Below, piece after piece: positions 24,774 through 34,997 of a stretch of DNA of 34,997 nt (positions are counted from its first letter, which is position 1; every line of letters starts with the position of its first letter). This DNA comes from Planctomycetaceae bacterium. GTDB lineage: Bacteria; Planctomycetota; Planctomycetia; Planctomycetales; Planctomycetaceae. The position numbers were made by a program, and so were the translations under genes. The DNA lies in contig PBSL01000072.1 in assembly GCA_002726205.1 (NCBI GenBank), positions 1-34,997 on the forward strand. The letters run 5' to 3'. The notes below the pieces were generated by a model. The model was given only the letters and a program-made list of their open reading frames with translations, did no database searches and was not told the origin of the DNA.

Positions 24774-26039
24774 ATGAGAATTCCGACACCCCGAGGCATG
24801 AACCGACGTCATTTCATGCGGCATATGGCCACCAGCGCGGCGACGGTTCCCGCGCTGCAATTTCTCTCGGACCTGCGGACCCACGCGGCCGACATCAAGA
24901 AGGCACAGAAGGCCTGCATCCTGATGTGGATGGGTGGTGGTCCGCCGACGATCGATATCTGGGACCTCAAGCCGGGCTCGAAGAACGGTGGCGAGTTCAA
25001 GCCGATCGACACCAAGGGTGACCTGCAGATCAGTGAACACATGCCAAAGACGGCGATGCAGATGGACAAGCTAAGCGTTGTTCGCTCGATGAGTACACGC
25101 GAAGCCGACCACGGTCGAGGTCGCTACTACCTGCACACCTCGTTTGTCCCCAATCCCACCGTTGTGCATCCGACGTTCGGGAGCGTGGTCAGTCGCGAAC
25201 TCGGGGCGAAGCGACCCGCCTTGGAGATCCCATCATTCGTCTCGGTCAATGCTCCCTCGGGCAGCCCCGGCTTCATGGGCGCCCGGCATGCGCCGTTTGT
25301 CGTCGGCAGCAATGGCCAGATCCGCAATGCCAGTCTTGGCGACGACAAGAGTCGTCTCAACCAGCGACTGCGGATGCTCAGCGTGATCGAGACCAACTTC
25401 ATCAATTCCAAGCGGGGCGAGTCGCCCAAGAGTCACAAGGAGATCTACCAGAAGGCGGTCAACTTGATGACCAGCGAGCAGATGGCGGCGTTCAAGGTGG
25501 ACGAGGAATCTGAGGAGATGAAAGACCTCTATGGCACCGGCGGCTTCGGCCAGGGCCTGTTGATGGCCCGCCGACTCGTCGAGACGGGCGTTCCGTTCAT
25601 CGAGGTCGGCATGGGTGGCTGGGACCTTCACAACAACGTTTTCACCACGCTGCGTGATCAGCGGTTGCCGCAACTCGACCAGGGAATCGCTGCTCTGACC
25701 CAGGACCTCAGCCAACGTGGCATGCTCGATGACGTCGTCCTGGTCTGGATGGGTGAGTTCGGTCGTACACCGCGGATCAATGGCAATGTCGGCCGGGATC
25801 ACTGGGCGGCAAGTTGGAGCGTGATGGTTGGCGGTGGTGGACTCAAGGGAGGCCAGGCCGTCGGCAAGACCGATCGAGACGGTACTCGTGTTGACGGCAA
25901 GGCGTACCTGCCCGGTGACATCTGGGCCACCGTTTCGCATGCCCTGGGAATCCCGTCGAAGACCGTCCATCGGTCCAAGCGGGGACGCCCGATGAAACTC
26001 GCCAACGGTGGCGTCGCGATCAAGGAACTGGTCGGCTAG
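24774..26039 (+). CDS. DUF1501 protein, Tat-exported
   Basis: 421 residues. ATG 24774 is chosen for the AAAGGA upstream and because it places a twin-arginine signal at once: [20 protein letters not shown], with RRHFM as the Tat core. An in-frame ATG at 24735 would push the signal inward. The body is the DUF1501 domain, related to sulfatases and phosphatases of the alkaline phosphatase fold ([74 protein letters not shown]). Asp and His residues in these motifs could bind metal. It regularly neighbours DUF1549/DUF1553 genes in planctomycetes, and the two products are thought to act together outside the cytoplasm. Confidence 0.94.
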   Translation: MRIPTPRGMNRRHFMRHMATSAATVPALQFLSDLRTHAADIKKAQKACILMWMGGGPPTIDIWDLKPGSKNGGEFKPIDTKGDLQISEHMPKTAMQMDKLSVVRSMSTREADHGRGRYYLHTSFVPNPTVVHPTFGSVVSRELGAKRPALEIPSFVSVNAPSGSPGFMGARHAPFVVGSNGQIRNASLGDDKSRLNQRLRMLSVIETNFINSKRGESPKSHKEIYQKAVNLMTSEQMAAFKVDEESEEMKDLYGTGGFGQGLLMARRLVETGVPFIEVGMGGWDLHNNVFTTLRDQRLPQLDQGIAALTQDLSQRGMLDDVVLVWMGEFGRTPRINGNVGRDHWAASWSVMVGGGGLKGGQAVGKTDRDGTRVDGKAYLPGDIWATVSHALGIPSKTVHRSKRGRPMKLANGGVAIKELVG

Positions 26040-26074
26040 CCAGCCGGTGGTTTCACGTTCGATTTCTCCACAGG

Positions 26075-26632
26075 ATGCCCGTGTCGGAATTGCAGACCAC
26101 CGCGCCGCAGGCCGAGACGCCGCGTGAGGAGTTCATCAAGCTCTTCACGCGGTACCAGCGACGGGTCTTTCTCTTCATCCTCTCCCAGGTTCCCAACCCG
26201 GTCGAGGCCGAGGAAATTCACCAGGAGGCCAACGTGGTCATCTGGAGCAAGTTTGACCGGTTCGAACTGGGCACCAACTTCTTTGCCTGGGCCTGCCAGA
26301 TCGCCAATTACGAGGTGCTGAAATACCGGGAAAAACGACGGCGTGATCGGCACCTGTTCAGCGTCGACTTCATCCGCCAGGTGGCCAGTGATGCGCTGGA
26401 ACAGGCTGATGAACTCGAGGAACGCCGCCAGTTCCTGGCGGCCTGCCTGGGCAAACTGCGGCAACAGGACCGCGAGTTGATCCAGCAGCGGTATGCGTCG
26501 GGCGAATCGGGCAAGAGCGTCGCCGAGTTGCTTGGGCGACCGATCAACTCGATCTACCAGTCCCTGTCGCGGATTCGCCGGTCGTTGCTCGAATGTGTCA
26601 ACCGCCAACTCAGCACGCAGGGCACGTCATGA
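26075..26632 (+). CDS. ECF sigma factor, Rhodopirellula/Verrucomicrobium type
   Basis: 185 residues with sigma region 2 at ~20-90 (FTRYQRRVFLFILSQVPN; EEIHQEANVVIWSKFDRF; FFAWACQIANYEVLKYREK) and region 4 at ~125-178 (LRQQDRELIQQRYASGES; VAELLGRPINSIYQSLSRIR, a helix-turn-helix). The style fits the sigma-70 family typical of Rhodopirellula and Verrucomicrobium. Its TGA overlaps the ATG of the next gene (ATGA), the arrangement expected for a sigma/anti-sigma pair. It begins 35 bases after the DUF1501 gene, so it may be transcribed with it. Confidence 0.93.
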   Translation: MPVSELQTTAPQAETPREEFIKLFTRYQRRVFLFILSQVPNPVEAEEIHQEANVVIWSKFDRFELGTNFFAWACQIANYEVLKYREKRRRDRHLFSVDFIRQVASDALEQADELEERRQFLAACLGKLRQQDRELIQQRYASGESGKSVAELLGRPINSIYQSLSRIRRSLLECVNRQLSTQGTS

Positions 26633-26958
26633 GCATCGACAAGTCTCAACGTGAAGATCTGGTGCAATTGCTCGAAGCGTTGTGCGAGGACCGCTTGGGC
26701 CGCGACGGAGCCGCGCGACTGGAAGAACTCGTCCTGGCTGATGCCGCATCGCGTCAATTCTATCTCGATTATGTCGACCTGCACGGAACGCTTTACTGGG
26801 ATACGGCCCGGGGTGTCGATGACTCGGGCCTGATCGAAGTGGCCGATGAACCGCGTGTTGCCGGCGCTGGCGGTCTGTCCGGGACGAGTTCACGTCGCTG
26901 GGGCTTGCGGGTCGTGACCCTGGCGACGGCGGTCCTGGTGGCTGTTGGCCTGGCCTAG
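26629..26958 (+). CDS. Anti-sigma-like membrane protein, ending at an in-frame TAG
   Basis: 109 residues beginning MSIDKSQREDLVQLLEALCE. Residues ~8-65 match the short N-terminal domain found in planctomycete FecR/LamG-type anti-sigma proteins (RLEELVLADAASRQFYLDYVDLHG, read as two parts). A single TM helix lies at ~92-109 (LRVVTLATAVLVAVGLA) and the chain stops on its last residue. The start is fixed by the ATGA overlap with the sigma gene. After the TAG at 26956-26958 the same frame stays open without another stop into the next DUF1549/DUF1553 gene. It is therefore either a complete small anti-sigma protein or the front part of a broken fusion. Confidence 0.72.
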   Translation: MSIDKSQREDLVQLLEALCEDRLGRDGAARLEELVLADAASRQFYLDYVDLHGTLYWDTARGVDDSGLIEVADEPRVAGAGGLSGTSSRRWGLRVVTLATAVLVAVGLA

Positions 26959-27024
26959 CAGCCGTGGCGAACATCGTCGACGCCGGGAATTGTCAGTCCG
27001 GATCGGCCGCCGCAACCGATTGCT

Positions 27025-27042
27025 GGAACCGGAACCGGAACC
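27025..27042 (+). repeat. Three tandem GGAACC units
   Basis: GGAACC repeated three times in the spacer between the TAG and the second DUF1549/DUF1553 start. In the shared open frame it codes for GTGTGT, as expected of a flexible linker between domains. Confidence 0.7.
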
Positions 27043-27048
27043 GGGGTT

Positions 27049-31047
<3,999 letters not shown>

Positions 31048-31102
31048 GGCACGAGCATCCGAGGATTCCCGCGTGGCGTCAACCGGGATTCCCGGGTCGG
31101 AA

Positions 31103-31930
31103 TCAGCAGGGGAATGTCTGGCCACCGCCATCCACGCGAATGACCTGGCCACTGATGAATCGTCCTCCTTCGGTGCAGAGGAAGCCGACGACACTGGAAA
31201 TTTCCTCCGGGCGACCGTAACGCTCGAGTGTTCCGGCTTCGACGAGTTTTTCGTCCTCCACCGGGTTGATTCTCAGGAACCGCTCGGTCACCGTGCCGCC
31301 GGGGGCAACACAGTTGACGGGGATGTTTGCAGGACGGAGTTGGTCTGCCAGGCAACGCGTGTACTCGTGCAGGGCGGCCTTGGCCACCGAGTAGATCGCG
31401 CCGTAGGTTCGTCCCGAGCAGCCGGCGATACTGCCAATCGTGATGATCCGGCCGGCCTGTCGTTCCACCATCGCGGGAGCCACCTCGCGGCAGCAGAGAA
31501 TCGAACCCAGCAGGTTTCGGTCCATCACACTCTGCAGGTCCTCGAGCGTGATGTTCAGACAGTCATCGTTCTCCGGACGTCCTCCCTTGCCGACCCCGGT
31601 GCCCCCCGCACCGATATCACCTCCGGCACAGCAGACCAGAATGTCGATTTGTCCGAATCGGGAACGGACTTCATCGGCATTTCGCCGGACGTCATCCTCG
31701 CTGGTGACATCTCCCCAGCATGCCATCGTCTGGCCGGGACCGACCTCGGCGACGTCCTCGGCCAGTTGCTGCATCGTCTCACCCTCGCCGAAGGTGCTGG
31801 GGCTGTCGGGACGGGTGCCGTGCAGGGCGACGTTGCCGCCCAAACGGACGAGTTCCTCGGCCATGACGCGGCCCAGTCCCCGGGACGATCCGGTGATCCA
31901 GGCGGTTTGTCCGGAAAGTGGGGTGGTCAT
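31103..31930 (-). CDS. SDR family oxidoreductase
   Basis: 275 residues from ATG 31930 (MTTPLSGQTAWITG). The cofactor motif is TGSSRGLG at 13-20, the active-site Ser lies in ITIGSIAG, and Tyr-Lys in IYSVAKAAL. It ends RVDGGGQTFPC. An insert between strands D and E (GGDIGAGGTGVGKGGRPEN) makes it slightly longer than a minimal SDR. The sequence is of the 3-oxoacyl-ACP-reductase-like broad class; the substrate is unknown. It lies 70 bases after gmd on the same strand. The in-frame extension upstream to 32029 overlaps gmd and is not used. Confidence 0.92.
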   Translation of the reverse strand: MTTPLSGQTAWITGSSRGLGRVMAEELVRLGGNVALHGTRPDSPSTFGEGETMQQLAEDVAEVGPGQTMACWGDVTSEDDVRRNADEVRSRFGQIDILVCCAGGDIGAGGTGVGKGGRPENDDCLNITLEDLQSVMDRNLLGSILCCREVAPAMVERQAGRIITIGSIAGCSGRTYGAIYSVAKAALHEYTRCLADQLRPANIPVNCVAPGGTVTERFLRINPVEDEKLVEAGTLERYGRPEEISSVVGFLCTEGGRFISGQVIRVDGGGQTFPC

Positions 31931-32000
31931 CGCAGGACTCCATCGAAGGGAACGGTAAGAGCAGGACGGGGCCGCATTGGTGGGACCGATCAGCTGCCGG

Positions 32001-32987
32001 TCATTGAGACGACTCGGTCGCCACACCATCGCAGTCGGATCGGGCGATTTCCAGGTCGTGCTCGGTCATCAGCCTCGCCAGTTCACTGAAGCTGACGCGA
32101 GGTTCCCAGTTGAGGATGCGACGGGCCTTGGAGGCGTCACCGCAAAGCGCATCGATCTCGGTCGGCCGGCAAAACCGTGGATCGGTTTCGACGTGGTTGT
32201 TGTAGTCGAGATCGAGGTAACCGAAGACCTGTTCGAGAAAATCGCGAACCGAGTGGGTTTCGCCGGTTGCAATCACGAAATCATCGGGTTCCTCGTGTTG
32301 CAGCATCAGCCACATTGCTTCGACATAGTCGCCGGCAAATCCCCAGTCACGCCGGGCGTCGAGGTTTCCCAGCACCAGTCGATCCTGCAGGCCCAGCTTG
32401 ATTCGGGCGGCGGCGCGGGTGATTTTCCGGGTCACGAAGTGTTCGCCACGGCGGGGCGATTCGTGGTTGAACAGGATGCCGTTGACGGCAAACAGCTTGT
32501 AGGCTTCGCGATAATTGACCGTCTGCCAGTAGGCGAAGACCTTGGCACAGGCGTAGGGGCTCCGCGGACCAAACGGCGTGGTTTCGTCCTGGGGCGAAGG
32601 CGCGTTCCCGAACATCTCGCTGGACGAGGCCTGGTAAAAACGGGGCTCACGACCGGTGGACTCGCGGTGCTGGCGGATCGCTTCCAGGACCCGCAGCGCT
32701 CCGAGTCCGGTGACATCGGCCGTGTAGACCGGCAGATCAAACGAGACCCGCACGTGGCTTTGTGCGGCGAGATTGTAGACCTCGTCGGGGGCAATTCGGG
32801 TCAACAGCGACGTGAGATGAGACCCGTCGGTCAGGTCGCCATAGTGAAGCTCGGCACGGCGGTCACAGAATTCGCGACGTCCGTAGGGGACCAGGCCGTG
32901 CACCTCATAATCGCGATCGAGCAGAAACTCGGTGAGGTAGGAACCATCCTGCCCCGAGAGTCCGGTGATCAGCGCGACGCGTTTCAC
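32001..32987 (-). CDS. gmd: GDP-mannose 4,6-dehydratase
   Basis: Converts GDP-D-mannose to GDP-4-keto-6-deoxymannose, the precursor of GDP-fucose, GDP-rhamnose and related sugars for surface polysaccharide. 328 residues from GTG 32987, with AGGAG five bases upstream. The cofactor motif is [11 protein letters not shown] at 8-18, the active-site SSSEMFG at 121-127 and YACAK at 145-149. [27 protein letters not shown] and [10 protein letters not shown] are typical of GMD. It is a little shorter than the 345-370 usual, the C-terminus being short. No GDP-fucose synthase (fcl) is in the window. Confidence 0.93.
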   Translation of the reverse strand: MKRVALITGLSGQDGSYLTEFLLDRDYEVHGLVPYGRREFCDRRAELHYGDLTDGSHLTSLLTRIAPDEVYNLAAQSHVRVSFDLPVYTADVTGLGALRVLEAIRQHRESTGREPRFYQASSSEMFGNAPSPQDETTPFGPRSPYACAKVFAYWQTVNYREAYKLFAVNGILFNHESPRRGEHFVTRKITRAAARIKLGLQDRLVLGNLDARRDWGFAGDYVEAMWLMLQHEEPDDFVIATGETHSVRDFLEQVFGYLDLDYNNHVETDPRFCRPTEIDALCGDASKARRILNWEPRVSFSELARLMTEHDLEIARSDCDGVATESSQ

Positions 32988-32992
32988 GGCGA

Positions 32993-32997
32993 CTCCT
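32993..32997 (-). promoter_or_regulatory. Ribosome-binding site fixing the gmd start
   Basis: AGGAG on the minus strand, five bases ahead of GTG 32987. It decides for this start against the longer in-frame opening back to 33071, whose extra residues are not family-like. Confidence 0.7.
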
Positions 32998-33187
32998 GTT
33001 TCTTCGGCGAGCCGATCCCAAGTATGATGGGAGATGCGGTGTACGCGCCGGGTGCCGCTGAAAGAAGACAATTCGCGGACCCACGCCGGAATCGAGTATG
33101 AAGGGCGGTTGTCAGGAGCGTCAAGCGATGCTCGGACGTAATATCCCCGTCCAGTTGGGCCTGGGTTGACTCGTTGATGGGATCGTG

Positions 33188-34997
33188 ATGAAGGAGGAAT
33201 TCACGCAGTCACCGATTTCCGGAGAGGCCGACGCCGTCGTCCCGATCGAAGGCACCCCCGTCTCTCGCTGGCGGGGGCGAACCCTGCTGGCCTGGTTGCT
33301 GGCCTGCCTGGTCGCGTTGGCGGTTGTGGCGCCGATTGAAATTGCCGGTTGGCGTGCTGGTGGTGATCAGCACCACTGGCTGGTCGGTATCAACATCGAT
33401 TCGGCTCCCTACCTGGTATTACTGTTGCTGGCGCTGGTACTGGGATTCTGGCGTTCCCGTGGCGATGTCCCGCCAGGGCGCGTCCGCGGTCGACTGACCA
33501 CCTGGCTGGTCGCGCCGGCGGGAGAGACGCCGCGTGGCGCTTGGCTGGCGGCCCTGCTGGTCGGGGGACTGTCGATTGCCGCCAGCATGTTTGTCGCCGC
33601 TCGTCCGGTCGACGGCCCGGTTTCCCGGGCCTTCGGCGATCTGCCGCCGGCCTACCACGACGAATACAGCTACTTGTTCCAGGCCCGGACGTTCCTGGCC
33701 GGCCGCTTGGCGTACCCGGGACATGACCAGGTGCCCCGGCTGTTTGATCAGATGCACGTTCTCAACGAGGGACGCTTTGCCAGCCGCTACTTCCCGGGTG
33801 TGGGGGCCTGGCTGGCGCCGTTTGTGGCCATCGGCCATCCGGTGTGGGGGCACTGGTTGGCCGGGGCGATCACCGCGATGGCGGTTCTGGGTGCCGGTCG
33901 CGAACTTGCCGGCAACGGTGTCGGCCTGCTGGCCGGGCTGCTGACGGCGGTCGCTCCCGGTCTGGCGCTCTTCAGCAACCTGCTGCTTTCCCACCACCCG
34001 GCGTTGGCCGGGCTGTCGATGTTTCTCTTCATGTTTCTGCGAATGCAGCGAACCGGGTGTCCGGGATGTGGGTTGGCTGCCGGAGCGGGATTGGCCGTGG
34101 CGATGCTCTGTCGTCCGCTCACGGCGGCCGCAATCGGTCTGCCGTTTGGCTGTTGGCTGGCCTGGTGGTGGTTGCGGGGCGACCGAGAAACTGCGGTCGG
34201 ACGACGATCGGCGCTGGTGGCGTCGGTCGGGGTTCCGGTGATCCTTGGGCTGGGCCTGATGTTCGGCCACAATCTTGCGTTGACCGGCAGCGGCTGGACC
34301 ACCTCCTATCAGGTCTTCACCGACACCTACACGCCACGGCACGTCTACGGGTTCAACAACGTGGTTCGTGGGGAACGGCGGATTGAGGAGATGAAACCCG
34401 GATCACGGGAACGTGTACTGGATCACTACGATCGCTGGGCCGAGAATCTCGATTGGGATCTCGCCGGCCGAAACACACTCTCCCGCCTGGTCGAATCCGG
34501 AAAGTGGACAGTCGGGCTCGTGCCGTTGCTGATGACCTCGGTGGTCATCGTCGTCGGAGGGCTGATTGGTGCGGTTGCGTTGCACGGTCGACGGTGGCTA
34601 CTGGTCGTCGGCTCGCTGCTCGCTCTGTATCTCGCTTACACGCCGTACTGGTACGCGGGAATCATGGGCTGGCACTACGTGTTCGAGAGTGCGCCATTGT
34701 GGTGCCTGCTGGTGGCCGGTGTCACGGGGGACGTGTGGCAACGGTCCCGTCACACCACGGGATCGGTCCTGCCGCTGGCGTGGATCGGCATGCTGCTGAT
34801 TTGCCCCCTGACCGGTTTCGCGGAATTCGAACCGGTCTGGTCGCCATCGCGGATTGATGCGGCCGTCAGCGAAGTGGGGTTTGCCCGCCGCCGTCACGCC
34901 GACTTTCAGGAGAAGGTGGCTCGCCGTGTTGGTGATCGTCGGGCACTGGTCCTGGTCCAGGCGGATCCGGCCGATCGCCACATCGACCACGTCGTCA
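33188..34997 (+). CDS. GT-C type membrane glycosyltransferase, 3' end missing
   Basis: Open from ATG 33188 to the window end (603 residues, no stop). The start has GGGA five bases upstream, with a GTG directly before it as an alternative. A first TM helix is at ~33-52; about ten helices follow. The large first outer loop has [19 protein letters not shown] with D158-E159, the acidic pair placed as in PMT/ArnT-like (GT39/GT83) enzymes that use polyprenyl-phosphate sugars. [16 protein letters not shown] follows as in such enzymes. LCRPLTA near 310 is also usual. The acceptor cannot be told. It is divergent from gmd (200 bases), which makes nucleotide-sugar for the same kind of pathway; a link is inference. 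Confidence 0.8.
   Translation, partial: MKEEFTQSPISGEADAVVPIEGTPVSRWRGRTLLAWLLACLVALAVVAPIEIAGWRAGGDQHHWLVGINIDSAPYLVLLLLALVLGFWRSRGDVPPGRVRGRLTTWLVAPAGETPRGAWLAALLVGGLSIAASMFVAARPVDGPVSRAFGDLPPAYHDEYSYLFQARTFLAGRLAYPGHDQVPRLFDQMHVLNEGRFASRYFPGVGAWLAPFVAIGHPVWGHWLAGAITAMAVLGAGRELAGNGVGLLAGLLTAVAPGLALFSNLLLSHHPALAGLSMFLFMFLRMQRTGCPGCGLAAGAGLAVAMLCRPLTAAAIGLPFGCWLAWWWLRGDRETAVGRRSALVASVGVPVILGLGLMFGHNLALTGSGWTTSYQVFTDTYTPRHVYGFNNVVRGERRIEEMKPGSRERVLDHYDRWAENLDWDLAGRNTLSRLVESGKWTVGLVPLLMTSVVIVVGGLIGAVALHGRRWLLVVGSLLALYLAYTPYWYAGIMGWHYVFESAPLWCLLVAGVTGDVWQRSRHTTGSVLPLAWIGMLLICPLTGFAEFEPVWSPSRIDAAVSEVGFARRRHADFQEKVARRVGDRRALVLVQADPADRHIDHVV

Overview
The window (about 35 kb, high GC) is a bacterial chromosome segment that reads as Planctomycetota. 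The signs are two DUF1549/DUF1553 proteins with a CxxCH motif, a Tat-exported DUF1501 protein, an ECF sigma factor of the Rhodopirellula/Verrucomicrobium type with a short DUF-like anti-sigma partner, an enlarged ribosomal protein L17, and many GTG starts. The assignment is by family knowledge, not by a database search. No rRNA, tRNA, CRISPR array, insertion sequence or phage genes were seen. Coding density is very high; no gene-free stretch exceeds 300 bases. The largest gaps are 22671-22927, 14358-14592, 21650-21875 and 32988-33187.

Layout. (1) 1-5641, plus strand: the end of the spc/alpha ribosomal operon, secY(partial)-map-rpmJ-rpsM-rpsK-rpoA-rplQ, then a HExxH metallopeptidase-like gene overlapping rplQ. 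infA and rpsD are not in their common places. (2) 5638-14357, minus strand: a Lon-N-domain protein, folE, a polytopic membrane protein, a zinc-ribbon membrane protein, a fused FAD/Fe-S oxidoreductase, moaD, moaE, moaA and a cysteine desulfurase. The last five are packed with overlaps or very short gaps and look like one molybdopterin-synthesis unit. (3) 14593-15964, plus strand: nth and dcd. (4) 15974-21649, minus strand: FHA protein, serS and a 1257-residue GT-C-like membrane protein; then an SDR at 21876-22670, also minus. (5) 22928-28728, plus strand: DUF1549/DUF1553 protein, DUF1501 protein, ECF sigma factor, anti-sigma-like protein and a second DUF1549/DUF1553 protein. (6) 28725-32987, minus strand: gmd, SDR, small membrane protein, ligA. 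(7) 33188-34997, plus strand: the start of a GT-C type membrane glycosyltransferase running off the window.

The most interesting point is in region 5. The anti-sigma-like gene ends with a TAG right after its transmembrane helix. The same reading frame then stays open, with no other stop, straight into the second DUF1549/DUF1553 gene, which has no signal peptide of its own. This looks like one membrane-anchored protein (cytoplasmic sigma-binding domain, TM helix, periplasmic DUF1549/DUF1553) interrupted by a single amber codon. It may be a nonsense change, a sequence error, readthrough, or a recent split. Other notable points are an L17 with a roughly 50-residue insertion and a 90-residue acidic tail, two convergent gene pairs whose stop codons share one CTAG, and a zinc ribbon split by two TM helices.
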